The notes below the pieces were generated by a model that saw nothing but the letters and a program-made list of their open reading frames with translations, had not been told where the DNA came from and searched no databases. A stretch of DNA of 64,000 bases from JAVBNH01 sp031551635 (GTDB lineage Bacteria > Bacillota > Clostridia > Oscillospirales > Acutalibacteraceae), in the NCBI GenBank assembly GCA_031551635.1, contig JAVBNH010000003.1, positions 62,001-126,000 of the forward strand. The letters run 5' to 3'. The first letter of the stretch is position 1, and each line of letters begins with the position of its first letter. Of this stretch, positions 44,087-52,397 are shown piece after piece. The translations under genes were made by a program, and so were the position numbers.

Positions 44087-45911
44087 TAATAATGCTACAG
44101 CAACCTACCGCTACACTATTATGGAGGAAGGCAGACCGGTTCAAAAGGAAATTTATGACGGCGAATGTGCTGTTGCACGCGGTGAACATTTTGCTACGCG
44201 ACGTGAGCCGACATATTGGAAGGATGACATTTCCTTTGCTTTTGAACGAACAAACCGCACGGCGCTTGACCGCCCGACGGTTACGATAGCAATCCCAGCG
44301 GTGCTACTGAAAATTGACACATTTACTCCCGCTTGTGCGGATTTTTGTCTGCGCGCGATAAAGCCTTTCTTTGAAGATATAAATGAGAAATACTTAAACA
44401 AAGCTCGTCCGGACAAGGAAAACGGTAAGTTTTATATTTATTCTCCGGGCAGCGAGGTGCTTGTGAGGAATGCGGCTTATTTTAAAATATGTTCCGCGAA
44501 AGACTACGAAAACGGGCGGAAAAATGTGATTTATGACGACCGTTTCGCTACACCGCCGCCTGACAGGATGTGCTTATGTGTCAGAATAGAAATTCAACTG
44601 CCGCACGGAAAGCTGAAACGGGCAAAAAAAATGCTCACCGGGGATTTACCGGACAGTGTGAAACGTTTTATACTCGGCTTTAAACATGATAAACTGCATG
44701 ACACGCTAATGCTTGAAGAAAAACAAAATAAAATCCGCGAATTTCTAAGGGATAAAAATTATTGTGCCTTTATAGCAAACGGCAGCATTTTGGCAAGGGA
44801 AAAAGGCACCTCTCTGCCGATGAAAAAAGCCTTGCCCTTCATGAGTACGCCTGAGGACGAAATAGAAGCTGCCGGAATACGCGGAATGGGAATAAAACGA
44901 GGTGTGACTGTCATCACCGGCGGCGGCTATTCGGGAAAATCAACGGTTTTGAACGCCATCGCGGCGGGTATTTATAACCATATTGAAGGTGACGGACGTG
45001 AATTATGCTTAACAGACGAAAGCGCAGTAACAATTACGGCTGAAGACGGGCGGGCTGTGTCAAGTCTCAATATTTCGCCGTTTATCAAATGGATTCCGGA
45101 CACAAGCGTTGAAGCGTTTTCAACCGCTCATGCTTCCGGCTCCACTTCGCAAGCTGCGAATATCATGGAAGCATTAGAGAGCGGCTCAAGGCTCTTGCTT
45201 ATTGACGAGGACCGCAGCGCGACAAATTTCATGATTCGTGACGCAGTGATGAAGGAGCTTATTGAGAAAGAGCCGATTACTCCCTTTACCGACCGTGTCC
45301 GTGAGCTCTCAAGCAAGAATATATCCACGATTCTTGTCATCGGCGGCAGTGGTGAATACCTTTCGGTTGCCGATAAAATTTATCTGATGGACGACTTCTT
45401 AATTCACGACGCGACCTCGCGTGCCAGGCAGCTTGCGCCAAAAGCGTCTAACCCTCCGAATGAGGCAAACTGGACGACCTGCCGCATATTGAAAAGCAAT
45501 AATTTTTCTTCATATCCTGACGGCAGCGGTACAGAAAGACTCGTAATATCCGATACAGGATTTATTTATATCGGTGATGAGCTCATAGACATACGCTCTT
45601 TACACAATATAGCGACAGAAGGGCAAATAAATGCTTTGGCTTTCATGCTTCGCTTTCTTGAACGCGGAGCTGATACTAGCAGTGAGCTCGAAATTCTCGC
45701 GATGGCTATGAGCGGAATCAGCAGAAAAATGCCGGACAAAGAATTAAAAGTTAAACAGATTGTGAGTGACTTGTTTTCGAAAATCAGTGCAGAAGGTATT
45801 AACTGCGTCGATACCGGTTTTTTCGTCACAATGAGCCGATTTATGGAGCTACCGCGTGAATTCGAGCTAATGGCAGTAATTAATCGCATGAGGAAAATAG
45901 AATTTAAATAA
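44052..45911 (+). CDS. ABC-class ATPase
   Basis: About 619 residues of the 'predicted ATPase of the ABC class' family: a unique N-terminal domain (~1-255), then an ATPase core with P-loop GGGYSGKSTVLNAI, LLLIDEDRSATNFM (Walker B) and VIGGSGEYLSVADKIYLMDD. Soluble, no membrane partner; function unknown (RNA- or nucleotide-related roles have been suggested for the family). The frame opens at 44019, but the only good ribosome site (GGAGG, 44039-44043) serves the TTG at 44052. A short 27-codon frame (44003-44086) with its own AAAGGAGG site overlaps this start and may couple translation. Confidence 0.85.
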   Translation: MKRLLYYLNLINNNATATYRYTIMEEGRPVQKEIYDGECAVARGEHFATRREPTYWKDDISFAFERTNRTALDRPTVTIAIPAVLLKIDTFTPACADFCLRAIKPFFEDINEKYLNKARPDKENGKFYIYSPGSEVLVRNAAYFKICSAKDYENGRKNVIYDDRFATPPPDRMCLCVRIEIQLPHGKLKRAKKMLTGDLPDSVKRFILGFKHDKLHDTLMLEEKQNKIREFLRDKNYCAFIANGSILAREKGTSLPMKKALPFMSTPEDEIEAAGIRGMGIKRGVTVITGGGYSGKSTVLNAIAAGIYNHIEGDGRELCLTDESAVTITAEDGRAVSSLNISPFIKWIPDTSVEAFSTAHASGSTSQAANIMEALESGSRLLLIDEDRSATNFMIRDAVMKELIEKEPITPFTDRVRELSSKNISTILVIGGSGEYLSVADKIYLMDDFLIHDATSRARQLAPKASNPPNEANWTTCRILKSNNFSSYPDGSGTERLVISDTGFIYIGDELIDIRSLHNIATEGQINALAFMLRFLERGADTSSELEILAMAMSGISRKMPDKELKVKQIVSDLFSKISAEGINCVDTGFFVTMSRFMELPREFELMAVINRMRKIEFK

Positions 45912-45956
45912 AGCTTGCTGATTAACTTAAAAAGCTTGCTGATTAACTTAAAAACC
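45912..45956. repeat. Tandem direct repeat after the ATPase gene
   Basis: AAAGCTTGCTGATTAACTTA occurs twice back to back, followed by a partial third copy. Confidence 0.65.
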
Positions 45957-45972
45957 TTGCCGCAGAGCGTTT

Positions 45973-46005
45973 ATTACGAACCACTACAAAATAGTGGTTC
46001 GTAAT
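45973..46005 (+). terminator. Perfect 14-bp hairpin after the ABC-class ATPase
   Basis: ATTACGAACCACTA, loop CAAAA, and the exact complement; a second hairpin (ACCTCAAAAA/TTTTTGAGGT) follows at 46020-46042. The rest of the gap to 46167 is AT-rich with no gene seen. Confidence 0.75.
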
Positions 46006-46167
46006 ATGGTTTTTAAGACACCTCAAAAATATTTTTTGAGGTGAAACGCAAAATTTGTGTTTCTTTTTCTGAAACACAAATACATAAGCTGACTTTATGA
46101 GATAAAGGTATACGAAATTTGTTGAATAATATTTGTTTTTAGAAAAATAAAAAAACTGAAAAAACAC

Positions 46168-46196
46168 TTGCAAAATGGGTTCCGATTATGTATAAT
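46168..46196 (+). promoter_or_regulatory. Sigma-A-type promoter for ybjQ
   Basis: TTGCAA, 17 bp, perfect TATAAT, 71 bp before the ATG at 46268. Confidence 0.75.
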
Positions 46197-46267
46197 AGCA
46201 AATGTTCACGGGCAAACACCAGAGTTTTGCATATGCTGAAAGAAAATGATGAAATTAGGTTAAGCTA

Positions 46268-46600
46268 ATGATTATTACTACTACTCCATTTGTTGACGGC
46301 AGACGGATTGTTGAATATAAAGGCATCGTTTTCGGCGAGGTCGTCTCCGGCGTTGATTTCATAAAGGATTTCACCGCAGGGCTGCGCAATTTTTTTGGTG
46401 GTCGTAGTGGCGCTTATGAAAATGAGCTGATTGAAGCTAGGGAAAACGCGCTCAAGGAAATGGCGGATCGTGCCGCTCAAAAGGGCGCAAACGCAGTTGT
46501 GGGTGTTGATGTTGATTACGAAGTGCTCGGTCAGCCAAACAATATGCTGATGGTAATAGCCTCGGGCACAGCGGTTTTAACGGCTTCTATAAATGATTAA
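46268..46600 (+). CDS. YbjQ/UPF0145 family protein
   Basis: 110 residues, the normal length. Family core: GIVFGEVVSGVDFIKDFTAGLRNFFGG, then ENALKEMADRAAQKGANAVVGVDVDYE. A small pentameric-type alpha/beta protein of unknown function, sometimes called heavy-metal-binding. Single gene with its own promoter, 18 bp before tRNA-Leu. Confidence 0.9.
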   Translation: MIITTTPFVDGRRIVEYKGIVFGEVVSGVDFIKDFTAGLRNFFGGRSGAYENELIEARENALKEMADRAAQKGANAVVGVDVDYEVLGQPNNMLMVIASGTAVLTASIND

Positions 46601-46618
46601 ATTTCACAAAAACCATAT

Positions 46619-46705
46619 GCGGATATGGCGGAACTGGCAGACGCGCTAGATTCAGGTTCTAGTGAGTGCAAGCTCATGCAGGTTCAATTCCTGTTATCCG
46701 CACCA
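46619..46705 (+). tRNA. tRNA-Leu (anticodon CAG)
   Basis: 87 nt, acceptor GCGGATA/TATCCGC, discriminator A, CCA encoded, long variable arm; anticodon CAG at 46653-46655. Confidence 0.97.
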
Positions 46706-46709
46706 ACTG

Positions 46710-46734
46710 AGACCGCTAAAAAGCGGTCTTTTTG
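46710..46734 (+). terminator. Intrinsic terminator of tRNA-Leu(CAG)
   Basis: AGACCGC, loop TAAAAA, GCGGTCT, then T-run: the same stem sequence as behind tRNA-Leu(UAG). Confidence 0.9.
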
Positions 46735-46830
46735 TTTGCATAGCAAACTTGATAAGCTCCTGCGCGCATATCGCATGGTTCAAATCTTGTTGTCCGTTTC
46801 AACGCAAAGCCTTGTATATCAAGGCTTTCA
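46735..46830 (+). repeat. Degenerate 3'-end echo of tRNA-Leu with a second terminator
   Basis: After the first terminator comes CTCCTGCGCGCATATCGCAT, like the core of the 38-kb array, then GGTTCAAATCTTGTTGTCCG (46777-46796), a mutated copy of the tRNA 3' end GGTTCAATTCCTGTTATCCG. A different terminator, AAAGCCTTG/CAAGGCTTT at 46806-46828, closes it. Confidence 0.75.
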
Positions 46831-46946
46831 TCTTTTTATGATAAAATATCTTATTACAGACATGCTGCAGCCTTGAAAATAGCAATAGCTTACACTAAAA
46901 TGTATATGTTATATAAATCTTCTAGAAATTTTTTCAAAATTTGTTA

Positions 46947-46975
46947 TTGCAATTAATTTAAAGATGTGATATCAT
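46947..46975 (+). promoter_or_regulatory. Promoter for the LytTR regulator
   Basis: TTGCAA, 17 bp, TATCAT, about 100 bp before the ATG at 47077. The remaining 46831-46946 gap shows nothing else. Confidence 0.55.
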
Positions 46976-47076
46976 TACAACGTATGCTTTCATTTTTCTG
47001 TTTTTAGCATATTAAAATGACAAAAATCGTTATTTTATCCGTTTCTCCGGACGCTGAACAGATGGGAGGGAGAAAA

Positions 47077-47808
47077 ATGAACGTAATAATTTGCGATGAC
47101 GACCGAATGATTCACGATGAATACTCAAAAACGATTGAAAATCTGGCTGCTAAGTACCATGTTAAACTAAACTTGATTCATTTCGACAGCGGAAAAGCAA
47201 TGCTTGAGGAGTATAAACAAACAAAGCTGAAGGCAGACGTCATTTTTTTAGATATCCATATGCCCGGCATGGATGGCGACCGTGTTGCCCAAGAGCTGAG
47301 AGCCGCCGGTTATAAAAACGACATTGTCTTTGTTACGGTTTCCAAGCAGGTAGGGCATTTTAAAAAAGCTTTAAAATACAAAACACTTGACTATGTAATA
47401 AAGGGCGAAACTTCACAGGAAGAGTTTGAGCAGATTTTTATCGAAGCTGTTCGAATGCATAAAAACCGCATCAAGCGTTACATCGTTTTATCTGCTGCCG
47501 GAGTGACAGTGAATATCGAAATAAACGAAATCCAGTATTTTGAACGAAGTGACCGAAAAACCGCTTGCTGCTACTCTGTCTCTAAGCTGTTCATGTTTTA
47601 TGAATCCATCACTTCCCTGTTTAACCAGCTTGAATTTCACGGCTTTATCAAGGCCAACAATGCGACACTCGTCAATCTTGCTTATGTTGACAGCATCTCG
47701 CGAACCGAGCTTATTATGAATAACGGAAAAACAGTGTTTATTAACAAGGACAATTATTCCATGCTCAAAAAAGTATGGGAGGATTATAAAGAGACCCAAA
47801 CTACTTAA
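47077..47808 (+). CDS. LytTR-family response regulator (AgrA/LytR type)
   Basis: 243 residues from the ATG at 47077, which has GGAGGG; an earlier frame opening at 47017 lacks a site. N-terminal receiver domain with acidic pocket ICDDD, phospho-acceptor in IFLDIHMPGMDG and conserved VTVSK; C-terminal LytTR DNA-binding domain (~135-240). No sensor kinase gene is next to it. The following gene encodes a membrane protein with an extracellular Cys-repeat domain, which it may control. LytTR regulators typically govern surface, toxin or peptide-signal genes, and the SipW matrix locus begins 1.4 kb downstream. Confidence 0.92.
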   Translation: MNVIICDDDRMIHDEYSKTIENLAAKYHVKLNLIHFDSGKAMLEEYKQTKLKADVIFLDIHMPGMDGDRVAQELRAAGYKNDIVFVTVSKQVGHFKKALKYKTLDYVIKGETSQEEFEQIFIEAVRMHKNRIKRYIVLSAAGVTVNIEINEIQYFERSDRKTACCYSVSKLFMFYESITSLFNQLEFHGFIKANNATLVNLAYVDSISRTELIMNNGKTVFINKDNYSMLKKVWEDYKETQTT

Positions 47809-47827
47809 ACAGAAAAGGGGAACCTCC

Positions 47828-48808
47828 ATGAAGCGTAAATTATTGTACATTCCTATACTTATAAACATAATGACATTCATGATGTGGATTTTGTCTCCTG
47901 CAGTTCTGGCCGAGGGTTCTACATGCGCGGCTGATGGTCATAATTTTGCCGTGACACGCACCGAGCCGACGCCGACTTCCGACGGAGAAATTCTTTATAC
48001 CTGTGTTATTTGCTCTTTTCATTACTCACAAATTTTGGCTGCAACCGAGCACCATTGGGGTGAATGGATTATAGACAAAAGTGCGACCTGTACCGAAAAA
48101 GGCGAACGCCATCATACCTGCACCACGACCAATATTCCACATAGAGAATATGAAGACATACCCCCGCTGGGTCATGAATATGAAACTGCAACATCCGTAC
48201 CGACCTGCGTCAAGCCCGGTGAAAAGATCATGACCTGCAAACGCTGCGGTGATACCGTCAAAGAAAACATTGGTGCATCCAGCGGGCATAAATATAAGGA
48301 CGAGGTCACGCTTCAGCCGACATTTTTTGAGGAAGGCATCAGAGCCTTCACCTGCGAAATCTGCGGCGACACTTATAACGAGCCCATTCCGCTTATCACA
48401 GAGCACAACCATGTTTACACAGCACTTGAGGAACGCAGACCAAGCTGTGAGCAGGCAGGTGAAATCATATGGCAATGCTCCGTGTGTGCGGATCGCAGCA
48501 CCGAAGTCCTGCCTGCCCTCTCTCACGAATGGTGTGAGTGGATTGTTGACAAGCGTGAAAATTTGACAGACGAGGGGCAGAAGCACAGAGTATGCGCGCT
48601 TAATTCAGAGCATACCGAGCACGAAGCAATTCCCCGCGGCATCACCTCTGAAGTCACGCCTGCCGCTGTCGCTATTGGAACGGCAAATGCTGTTTTCGTT
48701 GCTGTATCGGTGCTGACAATTGCCTCAAACCTACGCCTGTTCCGCTGGTATGAGGACTTGCGCAAGCTTAATGCACTGAGGTTCAGTGAATTTGGGGTGA
48801 TTAAATGA
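47828..48808 (+). CDS. Cys-repeat surface protein with C-terminal membrane helix
   Basis: 326 residues. Signal peptide (LLYIPILINIMTFMMWILSP), five to six repeats of ~45 residues (H-x..-W-x-E-W or HxY, PTC, G, CxxC) and a C-terminal membrane helix (AVFVAVSVLTIASNLRLF). The module is the same type as in the dockerin protein at 27567, e.g. PTCVKPGEKIMTCKRCG here. The external domain may be cross-linked or metal-bound; function unknown. It starts 20 bp after the LytTR gene and its stop overlaps the next small gene. Confidence 0.75.
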   Translation: MKRKLLYIPILINIMTFMMWILSPAVLAEGSTCAADGHNFAVTRTEPTPTSDGEILYTCVICSFHYSQILAATEHHWGEWIIDKSATCTEKGERHHTCTTTNIPHREYEDIPPLGHEYETATSVPTCVKPGEKIMTCKRCGDTVKENIGASSGHKYKDEVTLQPTFFEEGIRAFTCEICGDTYNEPIPLITEHNHVYTALEERRPSCEQAGEIIWQCSVCADRSTEVLPALSHEWCEWIVDKRENLTDEGQKHRVCALNSEHTEHEAIPRGITSEVTPAAVAIGTANAVFVAVSVLTIASNLRLFRWYEDLRKLNALRFSEFGVIK

Positions 48809-48954
48809 CTTTTATAACATTAATATGTATTATTATTGCAGTTGTATTAGTCATCATTCGTCTGATTATATGGATTATCCACCGCAAACGCCTAAACGCC
48901 ATGCGCGGCTTCAAGGGGATAGGCGAGATTGAGCAGGATGTTTACAACCGATAA
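48805..48954 (+). CDS. 49-residue single-span membrane protein
   Basis: ATGA overlap with the preceding Cys-repeat gene. One long hydrophobic helix (FITLICIIIAVVLVIIRLII) followed by a basic/charged tail ending EIEQDVYNR. Coupled translation suggests it partners the Cys-repeat membrane protein. A strong terminator follows 26 bp later. No family recognised. Confidence 0.65.
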   Translation: MTFITLICIIIAVVLVIIRLIIWIIHRKRLNAMRGFKGIGEIEQDVYNR

Positions 48955-48980
48955 GAATTTAAAACTATATTATATTTATC

Positions 48981-49013
48981 AAAAGGCCGGCTGGTTTCAG
49001 CCGGCCTTTTGTT
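48981..49013 (+). terminator. Strong intrinsic terminator ending the LytTR/Cys-repeat operon
   Basis: Perfect 13-bp stem AAAAGGCCGGCTG, loop GTTT, then TTTTG. Confidence 0.92.
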
Positions 49014-49081
49014 GCGCTAATAATCAGTGCAAAAAAAAAATGGAATAAATTGACATTAAATATATTGTGATAGAAATATGA

Positions 49082-49115
49082 CCGAGTTATGCAATAATAT
49101 GTCCGAGTTATGCAA
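49082..49115 (+). promoter_or_regulatory. Direct repeats CCGAGTTATGCAA, 21 bp apart
   Basis: Two exact 13-bp copies at 49082-49094 and 49103-49115. The centre-to-centre distance of 21 bp is two DNA turns, which suits a dimeric or cooperative regulator such as a LytTR protein. They stand ~75 bp before the HD-GYP gene that heads the matrix locus. A TTGACA box lies just upstream at 49050. Confidence 0.65.
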
Positions 49116-49203
49116 AAGGGGTTTTATTTAAAAAAAAACCTGCTATATTGTTAGTTGTAACACAGGCAACAAGTAACGAGTAGCAGAAAGGATGAATTTA
49201 AGC

Positions 49204-49890
49204 ATGCAGCAAACCGACAGCCTGAACCAGCTTGAATTTGACCGCCTTTACACAAAGCTGCCGCCTTCAATTTCAAGGCACAGTCTTAGAGTCGGTGTAG
49301 CCGCCTTTCTGATTACATACGCTAACGGTTTTACAGGTTTTGAGGAATATGGTATTGATGCCCAGCAGTTAAAAACAATATTGATAACCGGCGGGCGGTA
49401 TCATGATATCGGAAAAACATCAATCTCCCCCACTCTTTTGTATAAGGACTTTCCCTATGACGAAAACCAGATTCTGAAGATACATGAGCATCCCACTTAT
49501 ACCGAAGCGATATTAAAGCGGTATGCTGATGTGTTGTTTGAGGATGAAGTCACAAGGGAAATCGTTGTTGACATGGGTCACTACCACCACGAGCAATTTG
49601 ACGGAAAGGGTTACCCCTGCGGTCTCCCGGGTGAAAAAATACCGCTGCCGTCCGCGCTGTGCGCAGTGGCAAACGACTTTGACAACGAAATCTGGGCACA
49701 TTACAAAACGAAGAACGTCGATGCAACCGTTGAGCTTCTCAGCGGCAGAAAAAACAAGGAATACAGTCCGCAGACACTCGAGATGCTGTTAAATGCAAAA
49801 CCTCTGCTGACAAAAATGTATGCCAACAAAAACAAATGCACCGCGTTCATCAATGACCTTTTGTGCAGCAACAGAGTGCTAAGTGTGTAA
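49204..49890 (+). CDS. HD-GYP domain phosphodiesterase (soluble)
   Basis: About 228 residues, one HD-GYP domain without sensor. Motifs: RHSLRVG, GGRYHDIGKTSISPTLL, HEHPTYTEAIL, MGHYHHEQFDGKGYPCGLPGEKIP. The GYP triad is intact; the DxxDALxxxRxY motif is replaced by NDFDNEIWAHYKTK, so activity may be altered. Should degrade c-di-GMP or act as an effector. ATG 49192 abuts AAAGG; ATG 49204 is taken. It heads the SipW matrix locus and is followed after ~23 bp by a DivIVA-like gene. Confidence 0.85.
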   Translation: MQQTDSLNQLEFDRLYTKLPPSISRHSLRVGVAAFLITYANGFTGFEEYGIDAQQLKTILITGGRYHDIGKTSISPTLLYKDFPYDENQILKIHEHPTYTEAILKRYADVLFEDEVTREIVVDMGHYHHEQFDGKGYPCGLPGEKIPLPSALCAVANDFDNEIWAHYKTKNVDATVELLSGRKNKEYSPQTLEMLLNAKPLLTKMYANKNKCTAFINDLLCSNRVLSV

Positions 49891-49913
49891 ATTCTCACAA
49901 GGGAGGAGTCATT

Positions 49914-50315
49914 ATGGATGACCGATTAAAGCTGAGCAAGCTCAGGCGGCAGGAAATTTATGTTAAGTTTGACAAGCATGAGGTTCCTGAATTCGCAAAA
50001 GAGTTTCGAGGCTATTCAAAGGATGAGGTTGACGATTATCTCGAGAAGCTCGTAGACGCCTACAGCAAAATGTATGACGATTTTATGGAGCAGGCTGAGG
50101 AGCTGGATAGGCTCAGAGCATATAAAAATCAGATAGCCGACGCTATACTCGAGGCAAAAATAACCGCTGAGGAAATCATAAACAAGGCACAGTCGGATTC
50201 TTATGAGCTTATACCTAAGCTCGAGGTTGTGGAAACCTTCACCGGCGAGGTAGAGCCGGACGCGGATTTTGAAAGACTGATGAGCCTGATAGCCAGCGGA
50301 GATAAAACGCCTTGA
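49914..50315 (+). CDS. DivIVA-like protein
   Basis: 133 residues from the ATG behind GGGAGGAG. The DivIVA motif AKEFRGYSKDEVDDYLEKLV is followed by a coiled coil to about residue 100 and a short acidic tail. DivIVA-family proteins self-assemble at membranes. Between an HD-GYP gene and sipW it may position matrix secretion. It shares the GYxxxEV opening with the proteins at 14151 and 60771. Confidence 0.8.
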   Translation: MDDRLKLSKLRRQEIYVKFDKHEVPEFAKEFRGYSKDEVDDYLEKLVDAYSKMYDDFMEQAEELDRLRAYKNQIADAILEAKITAEEIINKAQSDSYELIPKLEVVETFTGEVEPDADFERLMSLIASGDKTP

Positions 50316-50360
50316 TAAATTCAAGCTCGGCAGGAATAAAGAACGGAAGTGAACACGATT

Positions 50361-50993
50361 ATGCAGCAGCAGCAACCATTGGTCAAGTTTAACCGCGAAT
50401 ATGAATACAACCGGATACTGGAAGAGATTAGAGCTCAGGAGGCACCGACGAAGAGCACGCTCATTAAAAACGCGGTGTTTTACGCGGTGTTGATAGTCGC
50501 TGTTCTAGTTGCTTTCATCTACTCCGGCAATAACGATAACGGTAAACGCTTCGGACCCTTTGCATACAGCACGGTTCTGACCCGCTCGATGGACAGCGTT
50601 TATCCCAAGGGCTCCCTTGTGATGACATGGCAGCTCAAGCCGGGTGAGGAGCTGAAGGCGGGGCTTGATATCGGAACAGATATAATGTTCACGCTTGACG
50701 AAAGCGGCACGACCTATGTTCACCGAATTATAGAAATCATAGAAAACTATGAGGAGAGCGGACAGCGCGGCTTTAAGACACAGGGTGTTGATAATCCCTC
50801 ACCTGACAACTGGGTAGCATACGAGGGCAATATAGTTGGACGTGTTACTTGGCATGTGCCGTATATGGGCGACATTCTCGCCTTCATCGGTGAAAATATC
50901 TTATGGGTCTGCGTTTTCATCGCCGTCCTCTTCGCGATAGCCACACTGCTGAAGATAGTATTCTCGAAAGAAAAAGAAACGGCGACCAATTGA
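50361..50993 (+). CDS. sipW: Signal peptidase I, SipW (ER) type
   Basis: About 210 residues: an N-terminal membrane helix (~40-58), a catalytic domain with VLTRSMDSVYPKGS (nucleophile Ser) and TTYVHRIIEI (the His that replaces Lys in SipW/ER-type enzymes), and a C-terminal membrane helix. SipW removes special signal peptides of matrix proteins such as TasA or BsaA. Three such precursors are encoded downstream. GTG at 50349 overlaps the ribosome site; the ATG at 50361 is preferred. Confidence 0.9.
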   Translation: MQQQQPLVKFNREYEYNRILEEIRAQEAPTKSTLIKNAVFYAVLIVAVLVAFIYSGNNDNGKRFGPFAYSTVLTRSMDSVYPKGSLVMTWQLKPGEELKAGLDIGTDIMFTLDESGTTYVHRIIEIIENYEESGQRGFKTQGVDNPSPDNWVAYEGNIVGRVTWHVPYMGDILAFIGENILWVCVFIAVLFAIATLLKIVFSKEKETATN

Positions 50994-51079
50994 CAATTTT
51001 AACCTGATTCATCCCGCTGTCCGAAAGGCAAATAAAGCGGTTTTGAATAAACATTTTTAGAAGAAAGGAGGAAAAATAA

Positions 51080-52024
51080 ATGCGCAAGGCAAAATACCAA
51101 AACAAAAGCAAGAAGCTCATGTCTACTCTGATTGCTTCGGTACTGATTATTTCCACACTAATAGGAGGGGCCTTTGCCTGGACGGATTTCACCCAGTCAA
51201 GAACCAATAAGTTCAGGGGCTCAACCGACGCCGATGTCACATTGCACGACGAGTTCGACGGCGAGAACAAGGATGTTTTCGTTGAAAACAGCGGCACAAG
51301 CGAGATTTATGTACGCGTTCGTCTTGACGAGTACATGCAGATTGGCAAGGATGTGTTCCACAACGGAGCTGTCGAGCCGGATGTCAAGGATAAAACCTCA
51401 TGGATTCCCCATACATACACTGGTGCGAGTATCAACGACTGCGAGCAGACCGATTTCGGCAAATTCCATAGCTACTACACCTGGAACATGAGCGGCGCAG
51501 AGCGTGACTACAAGCCCGGCACACCCGGCATGGTTTACCAGGCACTCGGGGCAGACGGCAAGGTAGACATGACAGGCGCCAACCACACCGCAGCCGCCAC
51601 AGGCATAGTCAAGATATCCTACTATCTTGAGCTTGCCGAAAAAGTCGACGCGGGCGTGCCCTTCATCGGTGACGAGCAAGCAATCTGGGACAACATCAAA
51701 GTCAGAGGCTGTTGGTTAGTTGACGATACCGACACAGCCGCTAACGGCGGAGCGTGGGCATACTGGTCACTGCCGCTGAAACCGGCGGTTAAGGATGCAG
51801 ATGGTAATATAGTCACTCCCGGTCAGGCGACAAACCTGTTGCTTGACGAGGTTAAACGCACAGCGAAGGAACCCTTGGAGGACTGGATTTACCGCATCGA
51901 TGTCAAGCTTCAGGCTGTCACAGCTAATGAGTTTGGCATGTGGAATGACGCTGCAAGCACAATCGGATACAAAACAACAGACGCGGCAGAAACACTGATT
52001 ACTGTTTGGAAAAACGCACTGTAA
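51080..52024 (+). CDS. SipW-dependent biofilm matrix protein, BsaA/TasA type
   Basis: 314 residues. SipW-type signal peptide with basic start (KYQNKSKKLM), hydrophobic core and the conserved tail GAFAWTDFTQSRTNKFRG, followed by a beta-rich domain (VFVENSGTSEIYVRVRLDEY). This is the layout of BsaA-like and camelysin/TasA matrix proteins that polymerise into pili or fibres outside the cell. AAGGAGG site. It starts 86 bp after sipW. The N-terminal body resembles that of the next protein (KDV-VEN-G--FVRV-L-E), pointing to a duplicated pair. Confidence 0.85.
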   Translation: MRKAKYQNKSKKLMSTLIASVLIISTLIGGAFAWTDFTQSRTNKFRGSTDADVTLHDEFDGENKDVFVENSGTSEIYVRVRLDEYMQIGKDVFHNGAVEPDVKDKTSWIPHTYTGASINDCEQTDFGKFHSYYTWNMSGAERDYKPGTPGMVYQALGADGKVDMTGANHTAAATGIVKISYYLELAEKVDAGVPFIGDEQAIWDNIKVRGCWLVDDTDTAANGGAWAYWSLPLKPAVKDADGNIVTPGQATNLLLDEVKRTAKEPLEDWIYRIDVKLQAVTANEFGMWNDAASTIGYKTTDAAETLITVWKNAL

Positions 52025-52340
52025 TGCAAGCCAATTGACAATTGACACACCAATTGACAATTGACAATCGACAATTGGCAATTAGAAGTGCGAGCGAAAA
52101 CCGTGTTAATGTTTAAGTAAATGCGAAAATCCAAACAAACATTTTCTACTTGTTAAGCAAAACTTTTTCAAATCCAGTCAGGTGAAGAGTGTTAATCAAA
52201 ACATTATCTCTCCTACCCGACTACAATTGTACATTGTCCATTGTCCATTGTCAATTGAAAAATGTCCACTGTCAATTGTAAATCAATCAGGGTACAGATT
52301 TCAATAACAGATGCAATCTTTCTGTACGACAATAATTGAC
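52025..52340. repeat. CAATTG(A/T)CAATT repeat cluster
   Basis: Repeated palindromic units (CAATTGACAATTGACA, then TTGTCCATTGTCCATTGTCA and CAATTGTAAATC) on both sides of a short unique core. No ORF of note. Similar clusters lie at 54490, 55441, 56222 and 56378. Confidence 0.7.
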
Positions 52341-52397
52341 AAATGTCAATTATAAATTTTCGTTTATTAATTAAATAAAATTAAAGGAGTTAATACT

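Noticed and set aside
45943..46173. 76-codon minus-strand frame
   Set aside because: Lies in an AT-rich terminator region, composition dominated by Phe/Lys/Tyr from T/A runs, no start signal.
46625..46876. Open frame of 83 codons starting inside tRNA-Leu(CAG)
   Set aside because: The first half is the tRNA itself read as protein; the remainder is the terminator/echo region with no ribosome site.
47840..48586. Minus-strand frames of 60 and 186 codons opposite the Cys-repeat gene
   Set aside because: Shadows of the repeat-rich plus-strand gene; the plus frame has a signal peptide, a ribosome site and operon context.
52025..52340. Possible CRISPR array from the evenly spaced CAATTG-type units
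   Set aside because: Units are short palindromes with irregular 1-10 bp gaps, no unique 30-bp spacers and no cas genes nearby.
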